A stretch of 64,000 bases of DNA from DATAVB01 sp036267955. Lineage in GTDB: Bacteria > Actinomycetota > Actinomycetes > Mycobacteriales > QHCD01. Position numbers and translations under genes: made by a program. The stretch is from positions 27,368 to 91,367 of the forward strand of contig DATAVB010000116.1 in NCBI GenBank assembly GCA_036267955.1, given 5' to 3'. The notes under the pieces were generated by a model, which was given only the letters and a program-made list of their open reading frames with translations, had not been told where the DNA came from and searched no databases. Shown piece by piece: positions 1 through 8,868 of the stretch. Position 1 is the stretch's first letter. Each line of letters starts with the position of its first letter.

Positions 1-881
1 CCGCCGACCCGGATCTGCAGGAATCGGTCGGCCAATTGGGTGCCGTGCCCGATCACCCCGGACACCTTCTGCGGATTGCGGAAATTCAGCAGCCCGGCCT
101 CTGGCAGCGGATTGACCGCGATGATGCGCGCCCCGTTGTGCTTGGCCTTTTCCAGAGTGGACAGCATCCGCGGGTGGTTCGTGCCCGGATTCTGGCCGAC
201 GATGAAAATGAGGTCGGCCTGTTCCAGATCCTCGATCAGCACGCTGCCCTTGCCAACCCCGATCGACTCGGTCAGGGCCGATCCGCTGGATTCGTGGCAC
301 ATGTTGGAGCAGTCCGGCAGGTTGTTCGTACCGAATAGCCGGACGAAGAGCTGATAACAGAAGGCGGCTTCGTTACTGGTGCGGCCGGAGGTATAGAAAA
401 CCGCCTCATCGGGCGAGTCGAGGCCGCGCAACTCCGATGCGACCATGCCGATCGCGTCGTCCCAACCGATCGGCCGGTAATGGTCGCTGCCCGCGTCCTT
501 GACCATCGGCTGGGTCAGCCGGCCCTGCTGGCCGAGCCAGTAACCGCTGCGCTGCGCCAGATCCGAGATCGGATGCTCGGCGAAGAAGTCGGCCGTGACG
601 CGGCGGACCGTCGCCTCCTCGGCGACGGCCTTGGCCCCGTTCTCGCAGAATTCGGCAATGTGCCGGTGGTCGGCCGACTCCGGCCAGGCGCAGCCGGGAC
701 AGTCGAATCCGGTTTTCTGGTTGACCCGCAGCAGCGTCAACGCGGTACGCCGCACGCCCATCTGATCGACCGCATTGCGCAGGCTGACCCGGACCGCCGG
801 AACACCAGCGGCGTACGTCTTCGGCGCCGACAACGACAGCGACTCGTCGCCGACGTCCTCGGCCGGCGGTTTCTTGGCCAC
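1..881 (-). CDS. FdhF/YdeP-type molybdopterin oxidoreductase, N-terminal part
   Basis: This is the first 293 residues of a molybdopterin-dependent oxidoreductase of the FdhF/YdeP type (formate dehydrogenase alpha-like, expected to bind a bis-MGD cofactor in the cytoplasm). The rest lies beyond the left edge. Seen: CPGCAWPE at residues 61-68, FCENGAKAVAEEA at 78-90, SGRTSNEAAF at 165-174 and CSNMCHESSG at 191-200, all characteristic of the YdeP branch. The start is GTG at 881 with GGGAGG at 896-891. The physiological substrate of this branch is not settled; an acid-resistance role is reported for E. coli YdeP, and a formate-like substrate is only inferred here. The ThuA-like gene lies 52 bp upstream on the same strand and may be co-transcribed. 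Confidence 0.9.
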   Translation of the reverse strand, partial: MAKKPPAEDVGDESLSLSAPKTYAAGVPAVRVSLRNAVDQMGVRRTALTLLRVNQKTGFDCPGCAWPESADHRHIAEFCENGAKAVAEEATVRRVTADFFAEHPISDLAQRSGYWLGQQGRLTQPMVKDAGSDHYRPIGWDDAIGMVASELRGLDSPDEAVFYTSGRTSNEAAFCYQLFVRLFGTNNLPDCSNMCHESSGSALTESIGVGKGSVLIEDLEQADLIFIVGQNPGTNHPRMLSTLEKAKHNGARIIAVNPLPEAGLLNFRNPQKVSGVIGHGTQLADRFLQIRVG

Positions 882-933
882 GGCTTCGCCTCCCGGGATG
901 CAGAAACAGCCTACGCCGGGAGGCGGCCGTCGG

Positions 934-1599
934 TCAGGTGCGGCCGGCCGTCCAGTAGACGGCGTTGCTGATGATGCGGCGTACTGACGGGTGCTCGAAG
1001 GTCAGGTATTCCTCGTGCCCCGGTCGGAAATAGAAGACCCGGCCGTTGCCGATCGTGTACGCGAGACCCGAGCGGAATACCTGACCATTGCCGAAGACGG
1101 AGTAGAAGACGTCGGTATCCGGCTTGCCGCAGCCGAACTCCTCGTCGTAGCTCTCCTCCTTGTCGATGACGAAATCGCTGACGCCCTCGGCCACCGGGTG
1201 ATCCGGCGCCTTGACCGTGATGCGCTCCTCGCCACCGTCGCGGGCGACACCGCCGAGCCGGCCGTCGTCCTCGATCAACGCGGTATACGGCTTGGACATA
1301 TGTGACGAATGCAGCGACAGAAAGCCCATGCCGCGCTCTTTCACATGCCGGACGATGCGCTCGACCGCATCATCACTCACGTTTCGGTGCAGCTGGTGTC
1401 CCCACCACACCAGCACATCGGTCTGTGCCAGCTGCTCGTCGGAGACGCCGTGGTCGATGTCGACCAACTCCGCCGTCGTCACCGACAGACCGGAATCTGG
1501 ACGCAAAATGTCGGCAACGGCACCATTGATGTCATTGGGGTAAACGGCTCGACTGGCCGTGTGCTCCGACCACACCCGGACCCGGATCTCTGCAGCCAC
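934..1599 (-). CDS. ThuA-like domain protein
   Basis: The 221-residue protein matches the ThuA (trehalose utilization) fold, a class I glutamine amidotransferase-like domain with no firmly assigned reaction. Seen: DVLVWWGHQLH, where the family has its (H)WWGH stretch, GFLSLHSSHMSKPY, where amidotransferases carry their nucleophile (here Ser/His, no obvious Cys), DHPVAEGV, and the C-terminal GRVFYFRPGHEEY. GTG at 1599 is chosen because AGGAG lies eight bases upstream; the frame stays open to 1638 without a ribosome site. Members are often found with sugar or polyol oxidoreductases, and here a zinc polyol dehydrogenase starts divergently 185 bp away. A role in sugar catabolism is inference. Confidence 0.85.
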   Translation of the reverse strand: MAAEIRVRVWSEHTASRAVYPNDINGAVADILRPDSGLSVTTAELVDIDHGVSDEQLAQTDVLVWWGHQLHRNVSDDAVERIVRHVKERGMGFLSLHSSHMSKPYTALIEDDGRLGGVARDGGEERITVKAPDHPVAEGVSDFVIDKEESYDEEFGCGKPDTDVFYSVFGNGQVFRSGLAYTIGNGRVFYFRPGHEEYLTFEHPSVRRIISNAVYWTAGRT

Positions 1600-1784
1600 G
1601 ATGGCACTCCTGAATCGCAGATCGACTGAATTCCACATTCAGGCTATCCACTCGATCGGGGTGACGGGACCCCTCGCCGCTGGCCCGAACCGGACATGAC
1701 CTGAACCAGCCGCCGTAAATGCGACCGGCCGGCACACATAGGCTTAGCGGCAAACCCACAGGCTTCGACACGCGGAGGTCGCTC

Positions 1785-2858
1785 ATGCCCGACACCATGC
1801 AGGCGGTTGTCTGCCACGGTCCGGAGGACTACCGGCTGGAGCGGCGCGACGTCCCGCAACCCGGACCGGGCGAGGCGCTCCTGCAGATCGAGGCTGTCGG
1901 CATCTGCGCCAGCGACCTCAAGTGCTACCACGGCGCACCCATGTTCTGGGGCGATGAGACCCGGCCCGCCTATTGCGAATCGCCGGTCGTCCCCGGTCAC
2001 GAGTTCACCGGCAAGGTGGTCGCTCTGGACGCGGCGGCCCGCGAGCGCTGGGGCGTCGACGTCGGCGACCGGGTCGTCTCCGAGCAGATCGTGCCGTGCA
2101 ACGAGTGCCGCTACTGCGAACGCGGCCAGTACTGGCTGTGCCAGCAGCACAACATCTACGGCTTCAAGAAGGCCACCCACGGCGCGATGGCTGAATTCCT
2201 GCTCGTCCCGGCGCAGGCCAGGGTGCACCGCATCTCCGCCGACCTGCCGGCCGCGCACGCCGCGTTCGCGGAGCCGCTGTCCTGCGCACTGCACGCCGTG
2301 GAGCGCGCCACCATCGGGATCGAGGACGTGGTCGTGGTGGCCGGCGCCGGCCCGATCGGCCTCGGCATGATCGCCGGGGCCCGCCAGCGCGGGCCGAAGC
2401 TCGTCGTGTCGCTCGACTTCGACGCCAAGCGCCGGGACCTGGCCAAGGCCTGCGGCGCCGACCTCGCCCTCAACCCGGGCGACACGGACGTGATCGAGGA
2501 GGTCCGCAAGCTCACCGGCGGCTACGGCTGCGACGTATATCTGGAAGCCACCGGCCACCCGGCCGCCGTGCCGCAGGGGCTGCAGATGCTGCGCAAGGCC
2601 GGCACCTTCGTGGAATACAGCGTGATGCGCGAGCCGGTCACCGTCGACTGGACCATCATCGGCGACACCAAGGAGCTCGACGTCCGTGGCGCCCACCTCG
2701 GCCCGTACTGCTGGCCGGCCGCCATCCGGATGATCGAAAACAACGTGCTCCCGGTCGAGCGGATCGTCACTCACCAGCTTCCGGTGGCGCAGTTCGCCGA
2801 GGGGCTGGACCTGGTCGGCGACGGCACCCGCTCGGTCAAGGTCGCCCTGGTCCCGTAA
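1785..2858 (+). CDS. zinc-dependent polyol (erythritol/threitol-type) dehydrogenase
   Basis: This 357-residue medium-chain dehydrogenase oxidises a secondary alcohol using NAD(P). Seen: catalytic zinc Cys41 in GICASD, GHE at 71-73, four structural-zinc cysteines at 105, 108, 111 and 119 (CNECRYC..C), and the Rossmann GAGPIG at about 187-192. The CYHGAPMFWG and NIYGFKKATHGAMAEF stretches recall the actinobacterial erythritol/L-threitol dehydrogenases, so a C4 polyol is the best substrate guess; sorbitol- or galactitol-type substrates are possible. ATG at 1785 has GGAGG seven bases upstream. No kinase or transporter for polyols is visible nearby, so pathway membership is not shown by context. 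Confidence 0.85.
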   Translation: MPDTMQAVVCHGPEDYRLERRDVPQPGPGEALLQIEAVGICASDLKCYHGAPMFWGDETRPAYCESPVVPGHEFTGKVVALDAAARERWGVDVGDRVVSEQIVPCNECRYCERGQYWLCQQHNIYGFKKATHGAMAEFLLVPAQARVHRISADLPAAHAAFAEPLSCALHAVERATIGIEDVVVVAGAGPIGLGMIAGARQRGPKLVVSLDFDAKRRDLAKACGADLALNPGDTDVIEEVRKLTGGYGCDVYLEATGHPAAVPQGLQMLRKAGTFVEYSVMREPVTVDWTIIGDTKELDVRGAHLGPYCWPAAIRMIENNVLPVERIVTHQLPVAQFAEGLDLVGDGTRSVKVALVP

Positions 2859-2885
2859 CGGTTGGCCGAACGGCACAGCGGGCAC

Positions 2886-4226
2886 ATGAACGCCATGACC
2901 TCGACCAACGTGCTGTGGTTCCGCCGCGATCTTCGGCTCGCCGACAACCCGGCACTGCTCGCGGCGGCGGCCGGCGCCGACGAGGTGCTGCCGCTGTTCG
3001 TCCTGGACGACCGGCTCCGCCGACCCAGCGGTGCGCCCCGTGTCGCCTTCCTCTACCGCTGCCTGCGGGAATTGGACGAGGCGACCGGGGGCCGGCTGGT
3101 GGTGCTGCGCGGCCGGCCGGAGAACGTGTTACCCCGGGTCGCCCGCGGGGCGGCGGCGACCGCGGTGCATGTCGCCGCGGACTTCGGGCCGTACGGCACT
3201 GAGCGCGACCGGCGGGTCGCCGACGCGCTGGACAGTACACCGCTGGTCACCACCGGCTCGCCGTACGCGGTCGCGCCCGGCCGGGTCGGGAAGTCCGACG
3301 GCTCGCCGTTCAAGGTCTATTCGCCGTTCTACAGGGCGTGGTGCCGGCACGGCTGGCGGGCACCGGCCGGCGCGGCGCGGGTGCGCTGGTCGACGGCCGT
3401 CCAATCGACCGGCATTCCGGCCGACCCGCCGCTGCCGGCCGGCCTGACCCTCCCGGCCGCCGGCGAACGGGCGGCAATGCAGCGGTGGGCCGACTTCCGG
3501 TCGGAGCTCGCCGGCTATTCCGACGGCCGGGACCGGCCGGATTTGCCGGCCACCAGCCTGATGTCGGCGTACCTGAAGTTCGGCTGCGTACATCCGCGGA
3601 CCCTGCTGGCCGACCTGTCCGGGCCCGGCGCTGAGACCTACCGCAAGGAGCTGGCCTGGCGGGAGTTCTACGCCGATGTGCTCTGGCACAACCCGGAATC
3701 GGCCCGCGACTACTACCGGGCCGAGTTCGCGAAGATGCGCTACGACACCGACGACACGGCGTTCCAGGCCTGGTCCCAGGGTCGGACCGGATATCCGATC
3801 GTGGATGCCGGAATGCGCCAGCTGCTCGCCGAGGGCTGGATGCACAACCGGGTCCGGATGATCGTGGCGTCGTTCCTGGTCAAGGATCTGCACCAGGAGT
3901 GGACCCGCGGCGCCCGCTGGTTCCTGGAGCACCTGGTCGACGGCGACCTCGCGTCCAACAACCACGGCTGGCAATGGGTCGCCGGCTGCGGCACCGATGC
4001 CGCCCCGTACTTCCGGATCTTCAACCCGGTGACGCAGGGCCGCCGGTTCGACCCGGCCGGCGACTACGTGCGGCGCTACATCCCCGAGCTGGCCGGCATT
4101 TCCGGCGCCGACGTGCACGAGCCGTGGACGCTGCCCGAGCCGCCGACCGACTACCCGGATCGGATCGTGGAGCACGCCCGGGAACGCCGGGAATCGCTCC
4201 GCCGACTGGCCGAGATCCGTAGCTAG
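2886..4226 (+). CDS. phr: deoxyribodipyrimidine photolyase (class I CPD type)
   Basis: A 446-residue photolyase that repairs UV-induced cyclobutane pyrimidine dimers using blue light and FAD. Seen: the N-terminal antenna domain opening with VLWFRRDLRLADNPAL, then the FAD-binding domain with TSLMSAYLKFGCVHPR, FYADVLWHNP, GYPIVDAGMRQLLAEGWMHN, RMIVASFLVKD and the LASNNHGWQWVAGCGTDA core containing electron-transfer tryptophans. Length fits class I enzymes. The start is uncertain: ATG at 2886 or ATG at 2895, neither with a good ribosome site; the latter gives the usual MTSTNVLWF beginning. Its last four bases overlap the stop of the convergent ABC permease gene. Confidence 0.95.
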   Translation: MNAMTSTNVLWFRRDLRLADNPALLAAAAGADEVLPLFVLDDRLRRPSGAPRVAFLYRCLRELDEATGGRLVVLRGRPENVLPRVARGAAATAVHVAADFGPYGTERDRRVADALDSTPLVTTGSPYAVAPGRVGKSDGSPFKVYSPFYRAWCRHGWRAPAGAARVRWSTAVQSTGIPADPPLPAGLTLPAAGERAAMQRWADFRSELAGYSDGRDRPDLPATSLMSAYLKFGCVHPRTLLADLSGPGAETYRKELAWREFYADVLWHNPESARDYYRAEFAKMRYDTDDTAFQAWSQGRTGYPIVDAGMRQLLAEGWMHNRVRMIVASFLVKDLHQEWTRGARWFLEHLVDGDLASNNHGWQWVAGCGTDAAPYFRIFNPVTQGRRFDPAGDYVRRYIPELAGISGADVHEPWTLPEPPTDYPDRIVEHARERRESLRRLAEIRS

Positions 4227-5428
4227 CCGACCATCTCCGGCTTGGCCCGGAGCGCGTCGGTCCACCGCACCCGCGCCCCGCTGCGCAGCACCGCCGCCGC
4301 GTAGATCCGGGCCGAGAGCCGGACCAGGGCCACGATCGCCAGCAGCATCAGTACGACCGCGAGCGCGATCTGCCAACCGGGAGCCGCGCCGCCGGCGACC
4401 CGCGGCGGCATGATCATCGCCGAGAACGGCGGGATGATGGACAGCACCCGGGCCAGCCCACCGCCCGGATTCGAGATCGCCTGCAACGACAACACGAAGC
4501 TCGCGACCAGAAGGAGGGAAAGCGGGCTGACCGTGTTCTGCAGCTCCTCCTGCCGGGACACCAGCGACCCGGCCGCAGCGAAAGCGCATGCGTAGAAGGC
4601 ATATCCGAGCACGAACCAGGCGAGTACGTCGATGACCGTGCCGACCACCCCGGCCTGCAGCTGGATCATGTCGGTGGCCCGGCCCACGATCAGTCCGACG
4701 ATCGCGGTGAGCAGGAGCTGCCCGAAGCCGACCAGCCCGACGCCGATGATCTTGCCGGCCAACAGCTGCCACGGCTTGACGGCGGCGAGCAACAGCTCGA
4801 CGACCCGGCTGGATTTCTCCTCGACCACGCCCATCGCGACCCACATGCCGAACGCGATCAGCTGTCCGTACAGCAGAATCACACCTATATAGGCGATCGC
4901 CTTCTTGGCATCCGCGTTCTTGCCACCGCCGGTGAGTTTCTGCACGCTCACGTGCGACACGTCCAGCGCCTTGGCGACCGCACCCGGGTCGATGCCCGCC
5001 TGCTTCAGCCGTTCGCCGGCGACCAGCGAACTCCGGGCCGAATCCAGGACGCTCTGCAACCTGCTGTCCAAATTGGACTTGACCACCACGGTCGTGCCAC
5101 CGTCGAAGGCAGCATCGACCCTGCCGGCCCGGACCGCGGTCCGGGCGGACGCGGCGTCGGAATACGTCTTCACCGACACCTCGGTCTTGGCCGGCCGCGG
5201 TGTGGCCTGCACCGCGGCAGCGAGCGCACCGGCCTGCGGGCCGCTCACCCCGACGTCGAAATGTTTGGTGCCACCGGAGACGATCCGCAGGATAACGATG
5301 ACGGCAACGATGATGATCAGGGTCACAGCGACGGAGATCTGGAAGCTGCGCTCCCGGACCCGGGTGGTGATCTCCCGGCGGGCGATCAGCGAGACGGTCC
5401 CGGTGCGGGTCGACCCGGGGCTGCTCAT
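4223..5428 (-). CDS. ABC-2 family transporter permease (NatB-like)
   Basis: A 401-residue integral membrane permease of an ABC exporter. Seen: a basic N-terminus with ARREITTRVRERSF, a first membrane helix at about 31-48, a large extracytoplasmic segment (about 50-175), then five or six hydrophobic helices with GVVEEKSSRVVELLLAAVKP, the hallmark of the NatB/YhaP type ABC-2 permease. The substrate is unknown; Na+ export is known for Bacillus NatAB but cannot be assumed. The ATG at 5428 overlaps the TGA of the upstream ATPase gene (ATGA), so the two are translationally coupled partners. Confidence 0.9.
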   Translation of the reverse strand: MSSPGSTRTGTVSLIARREITTRVRERSFQISVAVTLIIIVAVIVILRIVSGGTKHFDVGVSGPQAGALAAAVQATPRPAKTEVSVKTYSDAASARTAVRAGRVDAAFDGGTTVVVKSNLDSRLQSVLDSARSSLVAGERLKQAGIDPGAVAKALDVSHVSVQKLTGGGKNADAKKAIAYIGVILLYGQLIAFGMWVAMGVVEEKSSRVVELLLAAVKPWQLLAGKIIGVGLVGFGQLLLTAIVGLIVGRATDMIQLQAGVVGTVIDVLAWFVLGYAFYACAFAAAGSLVSRQEELQNTVSPLSLLLVASFVLSLQAISNPGGGLARVLSIIPPFSAMIMPPRVAGGAAPGWQIALAVVLMLLAIVALVRLSARIYAAAVLRSGARVRWTDALRAKPEMVG

Positions 5429-6345
5429 GCCAGCTGCCTCTCGCCGGCGGCGGCCTCGGGCGAGACGGCCGCGCGGAACAGGTCGGCGAGGGTCGGGGTG
5501 ACCCGGCTGAAGTGCACGACCCGGCCGGTACGGACCGCCGCCGCCAGCACCTGCTGGTCGTCCGCGGCCTCCGCCAGTGCCAGCAGAAATTCCGGCGATT
5601 GTCCGGAAACCCCTTGTACACCGGGGATTCCGTCCGTCCAGCCGGGCTGGGCATCCGGCGCCACGACGCGCAACTGCCGCTCTCCGCCGCGGTTGCGGAG
5701 CTCCTCGACGGTGCCGGCGGCGACCAGCCGGCCGGAGTTGATGATGCCGACCGCGTCACAGAGCCGCTCCACCAGTTCGAGCTGGTGGCTGGAGAAGATG
5801 ACGGGTACGCCGTCGGCGCATTTCGCCTTCAGCACCTCGGCGAGCGCGTCGACGCCGACCGGGTCGAGGCCGGAGAACGGCTCGTCCAGGATCAGCACCT
5901 CGGGGTCGTAGACCAGCGCGGCGGCGAGCTGCACCCGCTGCTGGTTGCCAAGTGAAAGCTTCTCGACCGGGTCGTCCCGCCGCTCGGCGACGCCAAGTCG
6001 CTCGGTCCAATCGCGGGCCGCGGTCGCCGCGGCGGCCGGGCTCAGACCGTGCAGCTGGGCGAAGTACGCCAGTTGCTCGGCGACCCGCATCTTCGGGTAG
6101 AGACCGCGTTCCTCCGGCATATAGCCGAACCGCTGCCGGGCGGCGAAATCGACCGGCCGGCCGACCCACCGCACCTCGCCGCGGTCCGCGGCCAGGACGC
6201 CGAGCGCGATCCGCATCGCCGTCGTCTTGCCGGCGCCGTTCGCGCCGACGAAGCCGAACATCTCGCCCGGCCTGACGGCGAACGACAGCGACTCCAGCGC
6301 GACGGTCTCGCCGTACCGTTTGGCCACGTCATCGAATTCCAGCAT
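5425..6345 (-). CDS. ABC transporter ATP-binding protein (NatA-like)
   Basis: The 306-residue nucleotide-binding subunit for the permease encoded downstream. Seen: MLEFDDVAKRYG at the start, Walker A GANGAGKT, a signature region LSLGNQQRVQLA (LSLGN instead of LSGGQ, common in this group), Walker B VLILDEPFSGLDP and the H-loop SSHQLELVE. The C-terminal 90 residues form the accessory domain found in NatA-type subunits. ATG at 6345 has GGGGA upstream; the frame is open to 6402 but that would run through the palindromic region. Probably controlled by the palindromes at 6368-6402, directly upstream. Confidence 0.92.
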   Translation of the reverse strand: MLEFDDVAKRYGETVALESLSFAVRPGEMFGFVGANGAGKTTAMRIALGVLAADRGEVRWVGRPVDFAARQRFGYMPEERGLYPKMRVAEQLAYFAQLHGLSPAAAATAARDWTERLGVAERRDDPVEKLSLGNQQRVQLAAALVYDPEVLILDEPFSGLDPVGVDALAEVLKAKCADGVPVIFSSHQLELVERLCDAVGIINSGRLVAAGTVEELRNRGGERQLRVVAPDAQPGWTDGIPGVQGVSGQSPEFLLALAEAADDQQVLAAAVRTGRVVHFSRVTPTLADLFRAAVSPEAAAGERQLA

Positions 6346-6367
6346 GCGTCCCCAATCCTGCGACTGG

Positions 6368-6402
6368 TGTAAAGCATGCTTGACACCCGACGAAGGTGTC
6401 AA
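6368..6402 (-). promoter_or_regulatory. two overlapping palindromes upstream of the NatAB-like operon
   Basis: TGTAAAGCATGCTTGACA at 6368-6385 is an 18-base palindrome with one mismatched pair centred on GCATGC. It overlaps TTGACACC (6380-6387), which pairs with GGTGTCAA at 6395-6402 across seven bases. The structure lies 23 bases before the ATPase start and 13 bases before the stop of the upstream gene. Its position and symmetry suggest a repressor site for the exporter operon; the regulator is not encoded next to it. Confidence 0.5.
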
Positions 6403-6414
6403 ACTCGCTCGATA

Positions 6415-7326
6415 TCAGGTGGTGCGCACACCCCAGGAGCCGCTCCAGTCCTCGCCCGGCGCCAATAGCACGACCCCGGCGCCGGAGTTGAAGGCGTTGG
6501 GCGCGCAGCTCATCGGCTCGAGCGCCACGGCGTCCACCCCGGGCGCGAAGCCGGAAACGGTGTAGGCCTGCAGGTAGTCGAACGCCGCGTCGGCCCAGAT
6601 CTCCGTGGCCGCGCCGTCCGGGGTCGACACCCGGGCGGTGGCGATGCCGGCGCCGTCCCGGGCCAGGTCGGCGAAACAGGTGTCCAGCTGCAGATCGCCG
6701 AGCTCGCGGCCGGCCCGCAGGTCGTACGGGGTGTCGGCCACCGGCTGCGACCCGGCCGGGATGCTGTACTCGTCAGTGAGCAACCGGCTCGTCGCCGGCA
6801 CCTGCAGCCGGGCCTGCCGGACGGTGGCGCGGCCCAGATGCAGGTACGGATGGGTGCCCAGGCCGAACGGGGCCGGCCGGTCGCCGACATTGCGGGCCCG
6901 GTGGTCGGCCCGCAGCCCGTCGGGGCCGACCGACCAGCGCACCGAGGTCTGGATCCGGAACGGATAGCCGGTCTGCGGCGGCAGGTCGCAGGCCAGCTCG
7001 ACGGAGTCGGCGGTCTGCTCGACCAGCGTCCAGCGGATCCACCGGGCCAGGCCATGGATGGCGTTGCCGCGGGCCGGCTCGGACAGTGCGAGCTGCTGCG
7101 TCGCGCCGTCGTGGACGTACCGTCCGTTGGCGATCCGGTTGGGCCACGGCACCAGCACCGCGCCGGCCGAATGCGGTTGCATCGCGGGCTCGGCGAAGCC
7201 GGCCAGCACCGGCCGCTCCTGCGTTTCGTACTCCCGGATCCCGCCACCCACTTCGACGGCGACGGCCCGGTGCCCGGCGGCGGAAATCGCGAACTGGCGC
7301 CCCGACGGCGCTGCGGTATCGGTCAC
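6415..7326 (-). CDS. aldose 1-epimerase family protein
   Basis: A 303-residue galactose mutarotase-like protein that should interconvert alpha and beta anomers of a hexose in the cytoplasm. Seen: AGAVLVPWPNRIANGRY (the conserved PxxNR), AIHGLARWIRW with the His expected at the substrate site, FGLGTHPYLHLG with the catalytic-type His, DTCFADL, and VALEPMSCAPNAFNSG carrying the Glu that acts as base in the family. GTG at 7326 follows GGTGGGCGG; longer frames run into the hairpin at 7414-7475. A galT lies far away in this window, so a galactose role is possible but unsupported by local context. Confidence 0.88.
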   Translation of the reverse strand: MTDTAAPSGRQFAISAAGHRAVAVEVGGGIREYETQERPVLAGFAEPAMQPHSAGAVLVPWPNRIANGRYVHDGATQQLALSEPARGNAIHGLARWIRWTLVEQTADSVELACDLPPQTGYPFRIQTSVRWSVGPDGLRADHRARNVGDRPAPFGLGTHPYLHLGRATVRQARLQVPATSRLLTDEYSIPAGSQPVADTPYDLRAGRELGDLQLDTCFADLARDGAGIATARVSTPDGAATEIWADAAFDYLQAYTVSGFAPGVDAVALEPMSCAPNAFNSGAGVVLLAPGEDWSGSWGVRTT

Positions 7327-7413
7327 CCGCCCACCGTATCGGCCACCACCCCGATCCGGCCCCAACCCGAAGCGCACGGGACCGCGATCCGAAGCCTCCG
7401 GGGACCGCTCCCG

Positions 7414-7475
7414 TTCCATGATCATGAGTGGATTTGATACCTCTGGAGGTACTGAATCCACTCATGATCATGGAA
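7414..7475. repeat. long nested hairpin, TTCCATGATC-ended
   Basis: A perfect 21-base inverted repeat (7414-7434 with 7455-7475; outer end TTCCATGATC, partner GATCATGGAA) encloses a second 6-base stem TACCTC/GAGGTA with a two-base loop, separated from the outer arms by a three-base mismatch. It sits between the MFS gene (stop at 7499) and the epimerase start at 7326, both minus strand. It could attenuate or terminate transcription, or be an interspersed element: a related hairpin is at 55396-55453. Confidence 0.85.
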
Positions 7476-7498
7476 TGAGCCGGGTACGGGCGAGGCGG

Positions 7499-8863
7499 TC
7501 AGAGTTCGCGGACCGGGTCCTGTTCCTCGACGGCCAGTTCCTCCGCCGCCTGTTCCGCAACGGGCAACTCCTCGGCCGCCTTCTCCGCAGCCTCGTCAGC
7601 GGCCGATGTGGGCGCGACGACGGTACGGGCGTCGAATCGGCGGAACGACGGAACGAGCACGGCGACGAGGCAGATTCCGCCCACACACAGCAGGCCGCCG
7701 ATGATCGAACTCGTCGCCGGCGAGGTGAGCGCCGCGAAACCGCCCGACCGCAGGTCGCCCAGCCGCGGACCGCCGGCGACCACCACGATGAACACGCCCT
7801 GCAGCCGGCCGCGCATGACATCGGGCGCCGCGGTCTGCAGCATCGAATTGCGGAAGACCGAGCTGACCATGTCCGCGGCACCGGCGACGGCCAGGAAAAC
7901 CACCGCCAGCGGCAGTATCCGGATCATCCCGAACGCGGCGATCGCCAAACCCCACACCGCGATCGACAGCAACACGGCCAGGCCCTGCCTGTGGATCCGG
8001 GACAGCCAGCCGCCCAGCAACGCCGAGCACAGCGCCCCGATCGCCGTACCGGCATAGAGCCAGCCCAGCCCGCCGGAGCCGAACACGGTGGCCGACAACT
8101 GGGGGAACAGCGCCCGCGGCCACCCGAAAACCATCGCGATGATGTCGACCAGGAACGAGGTCAGCAGCACCGGCTGACCGCCGAGAAAACGCAATCCCTC
8201 GACCACAGAGGAGATTCCGGCCTTCCGGGTGCCGCCCTCCGGCCGCATCGAGGGCAGCCGGACGATCGTGTAGATGCCGACGATGAAGGTCAGCGCGTCG
8301 ACGAAGTACGCCCACGGCAGCCCGCCGCCGGAGCTGATCAGCAGACCGGCGACCAGCGGACCGACGATGACGCCGGTGTTCTGTACGACCTGATTCAAGG
8401 CGTTGGCGGCCGGGACCAGCGCGGGCCGGACCAGCCGCGGAATGACGGTGCTGCGGGCCGGCGAGTTCACCGCGAAGAGGGCCGACTGAACGGCCACCAG
8501 ACCCCACAGCATCGGGAGCGATCCGTTGCCCTGGCGCAGCGCCTGCAACCACAGCGCAACGCTGGTCAGTGCCAGCCCGACACCGGTGATCATCAGCAGC
8601 CGGCGGCGGTCCATCGCGTCGGCGATAGCGCCGCCGAACAGGCCGAACGCCACCAACGGGATCAGCGACACGATCGAGGTGAGCCCAACGTCCAGCGACG
8701 AACGGGTCACCACGTAGACCTGCACCGGTACGGCGACCTGGGTCATCTGGTTGCCGACGACGGTCACGACCTGACCCAGCCAGAGTCGCCGGAAGGCAGG
8801 TATGGCGAGTGGTCGGGTGTCGACGGCGAGCCCGCGCAGGCGGCTCGAAACAGCGGAGGTCAT
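7499..8863 (-). CDS. MFS transporter (EntS/TMS-type exporter)
   Basis: A 454-residue major facilitator superfamily protein. Seen: LGQVVTVVGNQMTQVAVPVQ in the first helix region, ADAMDRRRLLM (motif A after helix 2), about twelve hydrophobic segments, and PDVMRGRLQGVFIVVVAGGP near helix 11, a pattern of the enterobactin-exporter-like (EntS, MFS_3) group. The C-terminal 40 residues are Ala/Glu-rich with repeated EEL/AAEE units and probably cytoplasmic and flexible. Substrate unknown. The ATG at 8863 lies five bases after the pdxH stop, so it is probably the second gene of a pdxH operon. Confidence 0.88.
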   Translation of the reverse strand: MTSAVSSRLRGLAVDTRPLAIPAFRRLWLGQVVTVVGNQMTQVAVPVQVYVVTRSSLDVGLTSIVSLIPLVAFGLFGGAIADAMDRRRLLMITGVGLALTSVALWLQALRQGNGSLPMLWGLVAVQSALFAVNSPARSTVIPRLVRPALVPAANALNQVVQNTGVIVGPLVAGLLISSGGGLPWAYFVDALTFIVGIYTIVRLPSMRPEGGTRKAGISSVVEGLRFLGGQPVLLTSFLVDIIAMVFGWPRALFPQLSATVFGSGGLGWLYAGTAIGALCSALLGGWLSRIHRQGLAVLLSIAVWGLAIAAFGMIRILPLAVVFLAVAGAADMVSSVFRNSMLQTAAPDVMRGRLQGVFIVVVAGGPRLGDLRSGGFAALTSPATSSIIGGLLCVGGICLVAVLVPSFRRFDARTVVAPTSAADEAAEKAAEELPVAEQAAEELAVEEQDPVREL

Positions 8864-8868
8864 GCGGG

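Noticed and set aside
3129..5759. A minus-strand open frame of 876 codons across the photolyase gene and the ABC transporter
   Set aside because: It is antisense to the photolyase and out of frame with the ABC genes, with Arg/Pro-rich low-complexity translation and no motif. GC-rich codon bias leaves such frames open.
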